Assembly: GCF_009754915.1 (NCBI RefSeq)
Contig: NZ_WPIK01000004.1
Location: forward strand, 186,001-250,000
Length of the DNA stretch: 64,000 nt
DNA from: Mucilaginibacter arboris
Lineage (GTDB): Bacteria; Bacteroidota; Bacteroidia; Sphingobacteriales; Sphingobacteriaceae
Direction: 5' to 3'
The notes under the pieces were generated by a model. The model searched no databases. It saw only the letters and a program-made list of their open reading frames with translations, and was not told the DNA's origin. Below, piece after piece: positions 46,595 to 55,715 of the stretch. Position numbers and translations under genes: made by a program. Position 1 is the first letter of the stretch; each line of letters begins with the position of its first letter.

Positions 46595-48994
46595 TCACTG
46601 TTTTCTTACTTCTGCTCCTGCTTCTTTTTGCAGATTGAAAACCACTTTTTGCATGGCTGCATCTATTGCTTTATCGGTAAGCGTTTTTTCTTCGTCCAGT
46701 AATACAAAACTTAATGCGTAAGATTTTTTTCCTTCGGAGATTTTATCGCCTTTGTAAACATCAAACACATTCACTTCTTTAATCAGTTTACGTTCGCTTT
46801 TTAAAGCGGTTTGTTTTAACTGATTAAAAGTTACATGTTCATCAACCAATAATGATAAATCTCTTCTTACAGATGGAAATTTAGAAACTTCCTGATAAAC
46901 AATCTTATTCCTGCTGATCTGTTTCAGCAATAAATCAAAATCAAAATCAGCATAAAAAACAGGCTGGTTAACGTCGGCTTTTTTGAGTTCCTTTTTTGCA
47001 ACTGCACCAAAATAAACCAAGCTTTTATTTCCAAGTTTGTAGCTCAGTCCATAATCCAGAAAACCTATTTCCGTATCTTCTACAACAAAATCTTTAACAC
47101 CAGACTTTTGAAGCAATGTATCAACTGCTGCTTTTAGCTGATAAAAAGTAACAGGCTGCTCTTTCTGGTTCCATTGTTCAGGCTGATCGTTTCCGCTTAA
47201 AAACAATGATAAACGATGCTTTTCTTCAAATTTTTCCTGATACTGATGATAAATCTTTCCAAATTCATACAACTTCAAATTCGGATATCTTCGGTTTTGA
47301 TTGTAGCTGATTACTTCTAAACCCGAAAACAACAACGTTTGCCGCATTACATCCAAATCACTGCTTAAAGGATTTAAAATTTTAACTGCCGTTTCCAGAT
47401 TGCTTGAGTAAGCAGATTTAGTAAGCGAATTGGCTAAAATTTCATTAAAACCGTTAGCAGTAAGCAAATCAGCAAGCATGTTTTGTACGGCATCTTTATC
47501 AGGTTTTGCAGCATTATTTAAAGATGCTCGAATTTGTGTTGAAATTTCAATGTTATTGTAACCGTAAATTCGCAAAATTTCTTCAATCACATCCACTTCA
47601 CGCGTTACATCTACCCGGTATGGAGGAACTTCCAAAGAAAGCCCTTCTTCTGTTTCCGCAGTAATTTGAATATCCAATGCGGTGATAATCGATTTGATTT
47701 CTTCTACAGAAATTGCCTTTCCAATTAAGCGATGAACATGTTTATAAGAAATTTGCACGGTAAAAGAAGCATTCGGTTTTGAATAGAAATCAGAAATCTC
47801 AGAAGAAACCGTTCCGCCAGCCAATTGTTGAATTAATAAAGCTGCATATTTTAAAGCGCAAACGGTTATTTCCGGATCTGTTCCTCTTTCATAACGAAAA
47901 GAAGCATCAGTTTTTAAACCATGACGTTTAGCAGTTTTACGAACAGAAACTGCATCAAAATAAGCACTTTCCAAGAAAATATTTTTGGTTTGATTGGTAA
48001 CTCCGGAATTAATTCCTCCAAAAACGCCTGCAATTGTCATTGGTTCTTCGGCATTACAAATCATCAGATCTTCTGCTGATAATTTGCGTTCAATTCCGTC
48101 TAAAGTGGTAAAAGGCGTTCCTGCCGCACAGGTTTTTACAATTACTTTATTTCCTTTAATCGTATCAGCATCAAAAGCGTGCATAGGTTGGCCAATTGAA
48201 TGCAAAACGTAATTGGTTACATCAACGATGTTGTTGATTGGACGAAGCCCGATTACGCCCAGTTTTTGCTTTAACCATTCCGGAGATTCTTTTACTTCGA
48301 TACCAGAAACAGTTACGCTGGAATAACGCGGACAAGCAGCAGCATCCAAAACTTCAACCTGAACAGGCAACGCATTATTTTGCACGGTAAAAGAAGCAAC
48401 ATCCGGCAAAATGATTTTGGTTTTGAGATAAGCAGCCAAATCGCGGGCTGTGCCTAAATGAGAAGCTGCATCGGCACGGTTTGGTGTTAAGCCGATTTCA
48501 AAAACGTAATCATCTTCCAGCTTAAAGTAATCTTTAGCAAGCGAACCAATTTCAGCATTTTCATCCAAAACCATAATTCCGGCATGATCTGTTCCCAGTC
48601 CGATTTCATCTTCGGCACAGATCATCCCTTCAGAAACTTCTCCCCTGATTTTTGATTTGTTGATTTTAAATGGTCCGCCTGCTGTTGGATAAACTGTTGT
48701 TCCAACGGTAGCAACTACCACTTTTTGTCCGGCTGCTACATTAGCTGCACCGCAAACAATTTGTAGTTCCTCTCCGCCTGCATCAACTTTAGTAACGCGC
48801 AACCGGTCAGCGTTTGGATGTTGTACACATTCTTTTACATAGCCAATTAACAAACCTTCCAGTCCGCCGGGTACAGCAAGCACTTTTTCAAGCGATTCTA
48901 CCTCCAGACCAATTCCCGTTAAAATCTGCGAAATTTCTTCCGGTGTTTGTGTTATATTGATGCATTGTTTAAGCCAGTTATAAGAAATCTTCAT
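46595..48994 (-). CDS. pheT: Phenylalanyl-tRNA synthetase beta subunit
   Basis: 799 residues: MKISYNWLKQCINITQTPEE, an EMAP-type tRNA-binding domain (LLIGYVKECVQHPNADRLRV), B3/B4 editing and B5 regions (IGLRPINNIVDVTNYVLHSI, PPYRVDVTREVDVIEEILRI), and the C-terminal anticodon-binding FDX domain (SKFPSVRRDLSLLVDEHVTF). It pairs with PheS (outside the window). It contains 12-mer repeat copies at 47761 (exact), 47896 and 48388 (one-base variants). Confidence 0.97.
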   Translation of the reverse strand: MKISYNWLKQCINITQTPEEISQILTGIGLEVESLEKVLAVPGGLEGLLIGYVKECVQHPNADRLRVTKVDAGGEELQIVCGAANVAAGQKVVVATVGTTVYPTAGGPFKINKSKIRGEVSEGMICAEDEIGLGTDHAGIMVLDENAEIGSLAKDYFKLEDDYVFEIGLTPNRADAASHLGTARDLAAYLKTKIILPDVASFTVQNNALPVQVEVLDAAACPRYSSVTVSGIEVKESPEWLKQKLGVIGLRPINNIVDVTNYVLHSIGQPMHAFDADTIKGNKVIVKTCAAGTPFTTLDGIERKLSAEDLMICNAEEPMTIAGVFGGINSGVTNQTKNIFLESAYFDAVSVRKTAKRHGLKTDASFRYERGTDPEITVCALKYAALLIQQLAGGTVSSEISDFYSKPNASFTVQISYKHVHRLIGKAISVEEIKSIITALDIQITAETEEGLSLEVPPYRVDVTREVDVIEEILRIYGYNNIEISTQIRASLNNAAKPDKDAVQNMLADLLTANGFNEILANSLTKSAYSSNLETAVKILNPLSSDLDVMRQTLLFSGLEVISYNQNRRYPNLKLYEFGKIYHQYQEKFEEKHRLSLFLSGNDQPEQWNQKEQPVTFYQLKAAVDTLLQKSGVKDFVVEDTEIGFLDYGLSYKLGNKSLVYFGAVAKKELKKADVNQPVFYADFDFDLLLKQISRNKIVYQEVSKFPSVRRDLSLLVDEHVTFNQLKQTALKSERKLIKEVNVFDVYKGDKISEGKKSYALSFVLLDEEKTLTDKAIDAAMQKVVFNLQKEAGAEVRKQ
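47761..47772 (-). repeat. Dispersed 12-mer inside pheT
   Basis: Exact copy, sense reading Asn-Ala-Ser-Phe-Thr-Val-Gln. A one-base variant at 48388 reads Val-Ala-Ser-Phe-Thr-Val-Gln, so the same hexapeptide occurs twice in this protein. Confidence 0.8.
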
Positions 48995-49019
48995 GCCTGT
49001 TATTGACGAAAAGGCACAA

Positions 49020-49110
49020 AGATAGAAAAAGAGGCGGAAAGGGGAAAGGGGAAAGGCGAAGGGTTGAAAGGGGAAAGGCGGAAAGCGCCTCTATCCTTTC
49101 ACCTTTCCGC
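49020..49110. repeat. Purine-rich GGAAAGG repeats with a complementary arm
   Basis: Between radC and pheT. The plus strand has GGCGGAAAGGGGAAAGGGGA followed by further GGAAAGG units, then CCTTTCACCTTTCCGCCTTT, so the two halves can pair as a long hairpin (GGCGGAAAGG / CCTTTCCGCC). It is a candidate terminator or G-rich structure; nothing coding. Confidence 0.65.
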
Positions 49111-49116
49111 CTTTCC

Positions 49117-49815
49117 TCACATCATTCCTTCATCCGCAAAGCTGTAATATTTTGTATCGGTAAAAATTAAATGATCCGGAATTGCAATATCCAGGAAAGA
49201 ACCGGCATTACGAAGCTTTCTGGTGAGATCAATATCCGCCTGACTTGGTTTGAGGTTTCCTGAAGGATGGTTATGCGCCAGAATAATTGAAGCAGCATGA
49301 TTTTCAAGCGCTGTTTGAAAAATAATTTTTGGGTCAGCAATGGTTCCTGCTTGTCCGCCTTTACTAATCAAATGTTTTGAAAGTACTTTATTTGCCCTGT
49401 TTAACAGGATGATCCAAAACTCTTCATGGTTTAGATCAGCGAAATGACGGTGCATCAAATGGAAAATATCTTTGCTGCTGCCAATTTTTTCAGCTTCTTT
49501 ATGTTCGGTTTCTTTGCGCCTTCTGCCTAATTCTAAAGCAGCAATAATGGTAATTGCTTTGGCTTCGCCGATACCTTTAAACTTGGAAAGATCATTTACG
49601 GAACCTTTTCCAAGCATATTTAAATCGCCGGCATAATGAATCAGGATACGTTTGCTAAGATCAACAGCAGATTCGTTAATACTGCCGGAACCAATCAGAA
49701 TAGCAATCAATTCGGCATCACTCAAAACCCTTCTGCCCTGGGCAAGCAGTTTTTCCCTCGGCCGGTCTTCTTCTGCCCAAGATTTAATACTGATTTTAGC
49801 TTCATAATTTTCCAT
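49117..49815 (-). CDS. radC: RadC/JAB domain protein
   Basis: About 232 residues from the ATG at 49815 (MENYEAKISIKSWAEEDRPR). It has an N-terminal HhH region (LSKFKGIGEAKAITIIAALE) and a C-terminal JAB metalloprotease-like domain: SKGGQAGTIADPKIIF and AHNHPSGNLKPSQAD (HxHPSG) with a later Asp. This is a full RadC (UPF0758). Its cellular role is unsettled. Confidence 0.93.
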   Translation of the reverse strand: MENYEAKISIKSWAEEDRPREKLLAQGRRVLSDAELIAILIGSGSINESAVDLSKRILIHYAGDLNMLGKGSVNDLSKFKGIGEAKAITIIAALELGRRRKETEHKEAEKIGSSKDIFHLMHRHFADLNHEEFWIILLNRANKVLSKHLISKGGQAGTIADPKIIFQTALENHAASIILAHNHPSGNLKPSQADIDLTRKLRNAGSFLDIAIPDHLIFTDTKYYSFADEGMM

Positions 49816-49861
49816 ACTATAAAAATGGAAAAACATTTAATTATAAAGAAAATATTAAAAC

Positions 49862-49897
49862 AAAAAAAGAGCAGATAATAAATTACCTGCTCTTTTT
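49862..49897 (-). terminator. Terminator downstream of rpsT
   Basis: Stem AAAAAGAGCAGG/...CTGCTCTTTTT (arms 49863-49874 and 49886-49897) with T-runs on both strands; 20 nt after the rpsT stop. It also lies upstream of radC. Confidence 0.85.
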
Positions 49898-49916
49898 ACC
49901 TTATAAAATATTGTAC

Positions 49917-50171
49917 TTATGCTAAAGCATTAACTAATTTAGTCAGTTTTGACTTATTGTTGGAAGCTTTGTTCTTGTGGATCACATTTTTCTTAGCCAA
50001 ACGGTCTAACATAGAAATTACCCTTGGCAACAATTCAACAGCTTCTGTTTTAACAGTTGTGTTTCTTAATGTTTTAATTGCATTTCTGGTTGTTTTAGCC
50101 TGGTATCTATTACGTAAACGCTTTGCGGCGTTAGCCCTGATCCGTTTGATTGATGATTTATGATTTGCCAT
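49917..50171 (-). CDS. rpsT: 30S ribosomal protein S20
   Basis: 84 residues: [40 protein letters not shown] and [20 protein letters not shown]. Typical basic three-helix bS20, with its own terminator. Confidence 0.97.
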   Translation of the reverse strand: MANHKSSIKRIRANAAKRLRNRYQAKTTRNAIKTLRNTTVKTEAVELLPRVISMLDRLAKKNVIHKNKASNNKSKLTKLVNALA

Positions 50172-50288
50172 TTTTTAGCGACTATTTCTTCTTTGATTTT
50201 AAGGATGCAAATATAGTTTGATATTTTGATATATCAAATGCAATTTTAATAAATTTTACAGCGCTACGCCAATTTAAAAAACAACTAT

Positions 50289-50981
50289 TTAATTGGTGGC
50301 TATTACACCCAGATTAAGCTTTAAAGCATCGGTATTTGCCCCAACTAAACCTTTAAAATAAATGGTATAAATTTTACCGTTTTCAAAAGTTTGGTTAAAT
50401 GCTGTGGTAACGCCAACAGCAGATACATCTGTAGAAATAGCTTTGATGCTGTAAGTTCCTGCTGTTATTTCTGTATAATCGGTTACTGATTTATAACCTA
50501 CCCCTAAAAATAATACGCCTGAGTTAACCGACAGGTTTACCTGCGGCGCGCCTGCAACCGCATGAACAAAACGCACTTTAGCTTTACCCGGTGATGGCAT
50601 TGTTAAAATATCCTGTGCAACAATTGTATTTACACTGTTTGTTGTTGCCAGTCCACATACAAAAACGGAGTAATTTGCATCTTTTGTTATGTTAACAGGT
50701 GAAGATACAAGGGTTGATGCGGATGTTGAAGATTTTACTTCAGCCGTCTGGCTACCGGCAATAGCAGAAAAATAACCGAAAGAATTACCATAAGTTACTG
50801 GTGCTGTAGTTTTAAGGCTGCCGGATAAATAAAAATTAACAGGGCCAGCATCAGGGCTTACATTAATTACCCGTACAGAAGCAGTTGCAGTAGTGCTGCT
50901 TTTACAGGATGAAATTCCGGCAATGGCAATCGCTAAAACAGCAAAGCAGCAAAACCGGTTAAAAAAACTTTGAATGAACAT
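50289..50981 (-). CDS. DUF4397 lipoprotein, copy 1
   Basis: About 230 residues from the ATG at 50981 (MFIQSFFNRFCCFAVLAIAI), a lipoprotein signal ending GISSCKSS (lipobox, Cys about 27). Two DUF4397-like beta-sandwich units follow (ASVRVINVSPDAGPVNFYLS and AKVRFVHAVAGAPQVNLSVN), the usual arrangement. Surface or periplasmic, outer-membrane anchored; function unknown. Two relatives lie at 53008 and 53780. Confidence 0.85.
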   Translation of the reverse strand: MFIQSFFNRFCCFAVLAIAIAGISSCKSSTTATASVRVINVSPDAGPVNFYLSGSLKTTAPVTYGNSFGYFSAIAGSQTAEVKSSTSASTLVSSPVNITKDANYSVFVCGLATTNSVNTIVAQDILTMPSPGKAKVRFVHAVAGAPQVNLSVNSGVLFLGVGYKSVTDYTEITAGTYSIKAISTDVSAVGVTTAFNQTFENGKIYTIYFKGLVGANTDALKLNLGVIATN

Positions 50982-51201
50982 AAATAAAAAATTGATAGAT
51001 AAATTAACTTGACCACAAAGTTGCCTCTTTTCTTTCAATAATAATCTGCCAGTTTTTTTAAAACTATCTGCTTTTTTCTAATTACCTTTAATTCAAATAT
51101 TTAATCTTTAAGAAAACCGATACTGTTTTTATCGTACTTTTTTAGGTTTCGTTTTTTCGGTTTTAATTTACATCAACCAAAACCTTCATCTGCCTAAACT
51201 T

Positions 51202-52164
51202 ATGAAAAACAGGCTTTACCTATTTTGTTTATTGGCCATACTGTTGCTTTTTTGCAGCAGCTGGGGCTTTTTCGCGCATAAATCCATTAATCATTCGGCA
51301 GTTTTTATTCTGCCGAAAGGGATGATTGGTTTTTATAAGAACAATATTAATTATTTAACCGATCATGCTGTTGATCCTGATAAACGCAGATATGTTGACC
51401 CAATAGAAGCACCACGTCACTTTCTTGATGCAGATTATTATGGTAGTTTTCCTTTTGACAGTATCCCGCAGCAATGGAACGAAGCTGTTGATAAATATTC
51501 TGCTGATACTTTAAATAAATACGGAACTGTGCCATGGACCATCCAACGCAATTACTATCATTTAGTGCAGGCTTTTAAAGACCTGGATTCTATTAAAATC
51601 CTGAAATATTCTGCTGATTTAGGCCATTATGTTGCAGATGCACATGTGCCATTACACATGACCAGCAATTATAATGGACAAAAAACCAACCAGATTGGTA
51701 TTCATGCTTTTTGGGAAAGCCGGTTGCCAGAGCTTTTTGCTGATCGGTATAACTTTTTTACAGGTAAAGCAGTTTATATTGACGATCCTTTAAAAAATGC
51801 CTGGAAGATTTGTCGGACTACTTATAAAGAATTGGATTCTGTTTTAGTTATGGAAAGGAAGTTACAAGCATTTCCTGTAAGCCAGAAATACACTTTCATC
51901 AAAAATAGCAACAAACTGATCAGGAATTATGCTGAGCCTTATGCAAGTAAATATCACGATTTGCTGAACGGGATGGTAGAGAAACAAATGCGCGCTTCTG
52001 TTTTAGCTATCGGAAGTTACTGGTTTTCGGCTTGGGTTGATGCCGGGCAACCGAATTTAAAAGGCATGGTTAAAAGGGAATTATCCGCAGAAGAAAAAAT
52101 GAAGGAAGCACTGGAAGAATACCGTTTTCAAAACGGGAAGATTTTAGGCAGGGAAGATTTGTAG
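51202..52164 (+). CDS. Zinc-dependent phospholipase C-like protein (S1/P1 nuclease fold)
   Basis: 320 residues with a signal peptide (LYLFCLLAILLLFCSS) cut near Trp-22; WGFFAHKSINHSAVFILP supplies the N-terminal Trp and His ligands of the trinuclear zinc site. DHAVDPDKRRY, RHFLDADYY, LGHYVADAHVPLHMTSNYNG (HxxxD-xH motif) and HAFWESRLPEL (HxxxE) complete the metal ligands. The family includes secreted phospholipases C and nucleases. Single gene, on the plus strand with a divergent lipoprotein gene. Confidence 0.83.
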   Translation: MKNRLYLFCLLAILLLFCSSWGFFAHKSINHSAVFILPKGMIGFYKNNINYLTDHAVDPDKRRYVDPIEAPRHFLDADYYGSFPFDSIPQQWNEAVDKYSADTLNKYGTVPWTIQRNYYHLVQAFKDLDSIKILKYSADLGHYVADAHVPLHMTSNYNGQKTNQIGIHAFWESRLPELFADRYNFFTGKAVYIDDPLKNAWKICRTTYKELDSVLVMERKLQAFPVSQKYTFIKNSNKLIRNYAEPYASKYHDLLNGMVEKQMRASVLAIGSYWFSAWVDAGQPNLKGMVKRELSAEEKMKEALEEYRFQNGKILGREDL

Positions 52165-52173
52165 ATAGACTTT

Positions 52174-52260
52174 TGTCATTTCCAACGACAAGAGAAATCT
52201 TCGAAGAATATAAAGTTTCTCTTTCGCTTGGAGAAGATTTCTCCTATCGTCGAGATGACA
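52174..52260. repeat. REP-like inverted repeat, TGTCATTTCGACGATAGGAG family
   Basis: Two arms, 52174-52203 and 52230-52260, match as imperfect inverted copies of TGTCATTTCGACGATAGGAG followed by AAATCTTC. The same unit recurs singly at 59639. Intergenic palindromes of this sort are frequent in this phylum. It could act as a terminator for the phospholipase gene. Confidence 0.8.
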
Positions 52261-52263
52261 ACG

Positions 52264-52275
52264 ATGCTTCTTTTA
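52264..52275 (+). repeat. Dispersed 12-mer beside the REP-like repeat
   Basis: Exact copy with tail TCACCTAAAAATC, 4 nt after the REP-like element and between convergent genes. Confidence 0.85.
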
Positions 52276-52289
52276 TCACCTAAAAATCA

Positions 52290-52946
52290 TTAAACATTTT
52301 TTACAGCAGTACCAGAACGGCTCATGATTGCAGCAAATATTGGCGGAATAACAGAAACTAAAATAATCAAGACCACTACAATTGTAAAGTTTCTTTTAAC
52401 TACCGGAATCCCTCCAAAGAAATAACCTAAAAACAAAAACAAGGTGATCCATGCTGCTCCGCCAATAAAATTATACAAGGTATATTTTCCTAAAGGCATT
52501 TTGCCTACGCCGGCAACAAAAGGCGCAACAGTCCTGAAAATAGGCAGAAAGCGACTGAAAATAACTGCTTTACCGCCATGCGTATCAAAAAAAGCTTTGG
52601 TTTTGAGGTAATAATCAAGTTTCAGGATTTTATTTTCAGGCTTAAACACTTTCACACCAAAAAATTTTCCGAGTTCGTAATTGGTTGTGTTTCCGGCAAT
52701 GGCAGCAGCAATTAAAATCAATAGTAATAAATAAATATTTAAGCCGGAGTTTCCATGGGCAATGAGTGCGCCGGCTGCAAAAAGCAAAGAATCTCCCGGT
52801 AAAAAAGGCGTAACTACAAAACCGGTTTCGGCAAATATGATAAAGAAAAGAATGAGATAGGTCCAGCCCTGATACTGCTGTGTAATCTCGATTAAATGTT
52901 TATCAATATGTAGAATGAAATCTATAATGGTTTTGATGAGTTCCAA
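52290..52946 (-). CDS. DedA family membrane protein
   Basis: 218 residues, five to six membrane helices. FFIIFAETGFVVTPFLPGDS (the E-x-x-x-x-x-P-x-P-G/x-D motif), LLFAAGALIAHGN, FFDTHGGKAVIFSRFLPIFR (F-x-R-x-x-P) and VAGVGKMPLGKYTLYNFIGG are DedA signatures. Members are proposed lipid scramblases/flippases of undecaprenyl phosphate or phospholipids. Monocistronic, convergent to the phospholipase gene. Confidence 0.92.
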   Translation of the reverse strand: MELIKTIIDFILHIDKHLIEITQQYQGWTYLILFFIIFAETGFVVTPFLPGDSLLFAAGALIAHGNSGLNIYLLLLILIAAAIAGNTTNYELGKFFGVKVFKPENKILKLDYYLKTKAFFDTHGGKAVIFSRFLPIFRTVAPFVAGVGKMPLGKYTLYNFIGGAAWITLFLFLGYFFGGIPVVKRNFTIVVVLIILVSVIPPIFAAIMSRSGTAVKNV

Positions 52947-53007
52947 AATGCGGTGTTTATGTCTTCAAAAATAGAAATATTTGTATAAAAGCAGTACAAT
53001 TGCCAGG

Positions 53008-53718
53008 TTACTTTGTGTTAGGCAGCAAATTTGAAATCAAACTCAACCCAAAAGCAGAAGTTGTTGCGGTATTGCCTACAACACCTTGTGCATATAGGGT
53101 ATAAACTTTACCATCTGCAAGTACCTGGTTGGATAAAATTGCCAAACTGCTGCTTGTTGATCCGGTTGAATAAGCCCTAAATTCATACGTGCCTGCCGGA
53201 ACTTCAACAAATTTCCCGACCCCTTTAAAGGCAACATTGGTAAAACCGGCAACAGCATTAATGGTAACATCCAAATTTGTACTGCTTAAAGAAGCATTAA
53301 CAAACCGCACTTTTGCTTTTCCGATTGAGGGAGAAGACAGATCATCCCAGGTAAAAACAGATGTGTAAGCTTGCGGCTGGGTGGTTCCGGTAATAAATAC
53401 CGAATAACTGCTATCCGTTTTTAAGTTTAATGTAGCGTTGTAAAAGTAAACACCTGGTGTTGTTGCAAGTGCAATTTGTAAATAAGGCATTCCGGGAGTT
53501 GTGGTTACATAACCTGATGTTCCGGGAAAAGTAATGCTCGTAGAATTTTTTTTAGTAGAATTAAGGGAGAAATTAATAGGCGTACTACCTGCTAATGTAT
53601 TAATTACCTGTAACCGGGAATAATTGGTAGGACTAACACCTGAATTATTGCACGAAAAAACGATCAGGCCAATGCAGGCAACCATTAATCGGCCTAAAAA
53701 CAAACGTAGTTTTTTCAT
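53008..53718 (-). CDS. DUF4397 lipoprotein, copy 2
   Basis: 236 residues. Signal peptide with lipobox IVFSCNNSG (Cys near residue 23). Two DUF4397-like halves: YSRLQVINTLAGSTPINFSL and AKVRFVNASLSSTNLDVTIN. Predicted outer-membrane lipoprotein of unknown role. Confidence 0.85.
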   Translation of the reverse strand: MKKLRLFLGRLMVACIGLIVFSCNNSGVSPTNYSRLQVINTLAGSTPINFSLNSTKKNSTSITFPGTSGYVTTTPGMPYLQIALATTPGVYFYNATLNLKTDSSYSVFITGTTQPQAYTSVFTWDDLSSPSIGKAKVRFVNASLSSTNLDVTINAVAGFTNVAFKGVGKFVEVPAGTYEFRAYSTGSTSSSLAILSNQVLADGKVYTLYAQGVVGNTATTSAFGLSLISNLLPNTK

Positions 53719-53770
53719 GATGCAAAACTACATTTTTTTAAACCGACTGATGTTTTTTGTAATAAAACAA

Positions 53771-53782
53771 ATGCTTCTTTTA
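53771..53782 (+). repeat. Dispersed 12-mer supplying a stop codon
   Basis: Exact copy; its TTA (53780-53782) is the TAA stop of the DUF4397 gene on the minus strand. Confidence 0.83.
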
Positions 53783-54475
53783 CTGGATAAAAGTTTGTAC
53801 AGACAAAGCCGTTGAACCTGTACCATTCACTTTTCCACCACTCCAGATGGTATAAGTTTTTCCATTGTCCATCCGTACATTCGGGATATTTAACAGCACA
53901 GAATTACTGCCATGTACAACTAAAGCGAAGTTATAAGTTCCTGCTTTTAACTCTGTATAACTGCCAATTGTACCAAAACTTACACTGGAAGCAATGACTG
54001 GGCCGTTGCTGATAACAAGATCTGCGGAAGACAAACCAGCCGACAAGTTAGTAAACCTAACCTTAGCGTTTCCGAAAGAAGGAATACTCAAATCATCTTC
54101 AGTTATAACAGTTGTAGTTGTATTATTGGTTTCGTACACAAAAAAGGTATAACTCGAATCACGGACTAAATGAACCGTGTTTGTAGTTAACAAAGCACCG
54201 TTACTATTAGCTTTGATTTGAACGTCCCTTACGCCTGATGTTAAGTTTTTATACCCTGTAGTGCTGCCATAAAAAAGCGGAACTGGATTTAACTTATTGC
54301 CTGTCCAATATAAATTTATTGCAAAAGAACTGGCAGCGCTGTTTACTAAAAGTAAATGGGAATTTCCTAAAGAAGTGTCGGTTGCTGCATTATCTTTACA
54401 GGAAGAAAAAAGCAGCATAATTATTACAATTACAGATAATCCGCTTAGCTTATAAAATTGATAGTTTGCTTCCAT
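53780..54475 (-). CDS. DUF4397 lipoprotein, copy 3
   Basis: About 231 residues from the ATG at 54475 (MEANYQFYKLSGLSVIVIIM). A longer frame back to 54511 would read through the dnaN terminator and is less likely. Lipobox LLFSSCKDN (Cys about 26). DUF4397 units: NSHLLLVNSAASSFAINLYW and AKVRFTNLSAGLSSADLVIS. The stop codon is provided by a 12-mer repeat. Confidence 0.85.
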   Translation of the reverse strand: MEANYQFYKLSGLSVIVIIMLLFSSCKDNAATDTSLGNSHLLLVNSAASSFAINLYWTGNKLNPVPLFYGSTTGYKNLTSGVRDVQIKANSNGALLTTNTVHLVRDSSYTFFVYETNNTTTTVITEDDLSIPSFGNAKVRFTNLSAGLSSADLVISNGPVIASSVSFGTIGSYTELKAGTYNFALVVHGSNSVLLNIPNVRMDNGKTYTIWSGGKVNGTGSTALSVQTFIQ

Positions 54476-54480
54476 AATAA

Positions 54481-54521
54481 AACCGCCTGATTGTATAAAG
54501 TTTACGGACAATCAAGCGGTT
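54481..54521 (-). terminator. Terminator downstream of dnaN
   Basis: Stem AACCGCTTGATTGT / ACAATCAGGCGGTT (one mismatch-like wobble) with a 13-nt loop and TTTTATTA after it, 33 nt behind the dnaN stop. It abuts the start of DUF4397 copy 3. Confidence 0.85.
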
Positions 54522-54554
54522 AGTTACAGGAAAATCTAACGAAAAGAAAGGCGA

Positions 54555-55679
54555 TCAGGCGTAACTGTTCAGCATCACCGGCATTACCAGCATCAATACA
54601 TCTTCATTTTCATCACCGCCCTGCGGCAATAATAAGCCTGCCCGGTTTGGTGTTGACATTTCTAAAGAAACTTCTTCACAGCTTAAATTTTTAAGCATTT
54701 CAATTAAGAAACGGGCGTTAAAACCGATTTCCATATCCTCGCCTTCGTACTGGCAATTCAATTTTTCGTGCGCTTCGTTGGAGAAATCTATATCTTCTGA
54801 TGAAATATTAAGCTCATTTCCCTCAATTTTCAACCTTACCTGGTGCGTTGTTTTATTGGCATAAATAGCAACACGGCTTAAAGAACCCAGAAAAGACAAA
54901 CGGTCTATCGTTAATTTATTAGGATTATTGGTTGGGATAACCGCATCATAATCCGGGTAACGTTCATCAATTAAACGGCAAACCAGATTGATATTGCCAA
55001 ATTTGAAGAAAGCACTCGTGCTGTTATATTCTACCGATACATTTACATCTTCTGAAGGCAGCGATGACTTTAACAAGTTCAATGCTTTTTTTGGCATGAT
55101 AAAAGAAGTAGCCGTTTCAGAATGCGCATCTTTCCTGCGGTAACGAACCAGCTTATGTGCATCTGTAGCAACAAAAGTAAAATGCTGTGGCGAAAGCTGA
55201 CAATAAACACCTGTCATGGCCGGGCGCAGCTCATCATTACTTACAGCAAAAATGGTTTTGTTGATAGCTTCTGCCAAAACGGAAGCTGGTAAACTTACTG
55301 ATGAAGCATTTTCTACCACCGGGATTTTCGGAAAATCTTCGCCGTTTTCTCCGCTTAATTTATAACTGCCATCTCCTGCTTTAATTTCTACCGCAAACGT
55401 TTTATCATCCACCGAAAATGTAACCGGTTGTTCTGGCAATGATTTTAAAGTATCCAGCAAAATACGCGAAGGAATAGCAATACGACCATTTTCATCCGTT
55501 TCTACCGGTAAAGAAGTGGTCATGCTGGTTTGCAGATCTGTTGCAGAAATAGTTAAATTTCCGTCTTTGATCTGGAATAAAAAGTTCTCTAATATTGGTA
55601 AAACCGTGCTACTGCTCAGCGCCCCGCTAACTGCCTGCAACTGTTTTAGCAAGGTTGATGTAGAAACAATAAATCTCAT
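54555..55679 (-). CDS. dnaN: DNA polymerase III beta subunit (sliding clamp)
   Basis: 374 residues: MRFIVSTSTLLKQLQAVSGA, LPILENFLFQIKDGNLTISA, LVCRLIDERYPDYDAVIP and the C-terminal MLVMPVMLNSY. Three repeated clamp domains as normal. It tethers polymerase III to DNA. It follows gldG by 36 nt, away from dnaA. Confidence 0.97.
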   Translation of the reverse strand: MRFIVSTSTLLKQLQAVSGALSSSTVLPILENFLFQIKDGNLTISATDLQTSMTTSLPVETDENGRIAIPSRILLDTLKSLPEQPVTFSVDDKTFAVEIKAGDGSYKLSGENGEDFPKIPVVENASSVSLPASVLAEAINKTIFAVSNDELRPAMTGVYCQLSPQHFTFVATDAHKLVRYRRKDAHSETATSFIMPKKALNLLKSSLPSEDVNVSVEYNSTSAFFKFGNINLVCRLIDERYPDYDAVIPTNNPNKLTIDRLSFLGSLSRVAIYANKTTHQVRLKIEGNELNISSEDIDFSNEAHEKLNCQYEGEDMEIGFNARFLIEMLKNLSCEEVSLEMSTPNRAGLLLPQGGDENEDVLMLVMPVMLNSYA

Positions 55680-55715
55680 ATAAATATAAATCTTGATCTA
55701 CCAAAAGTAGAAATT

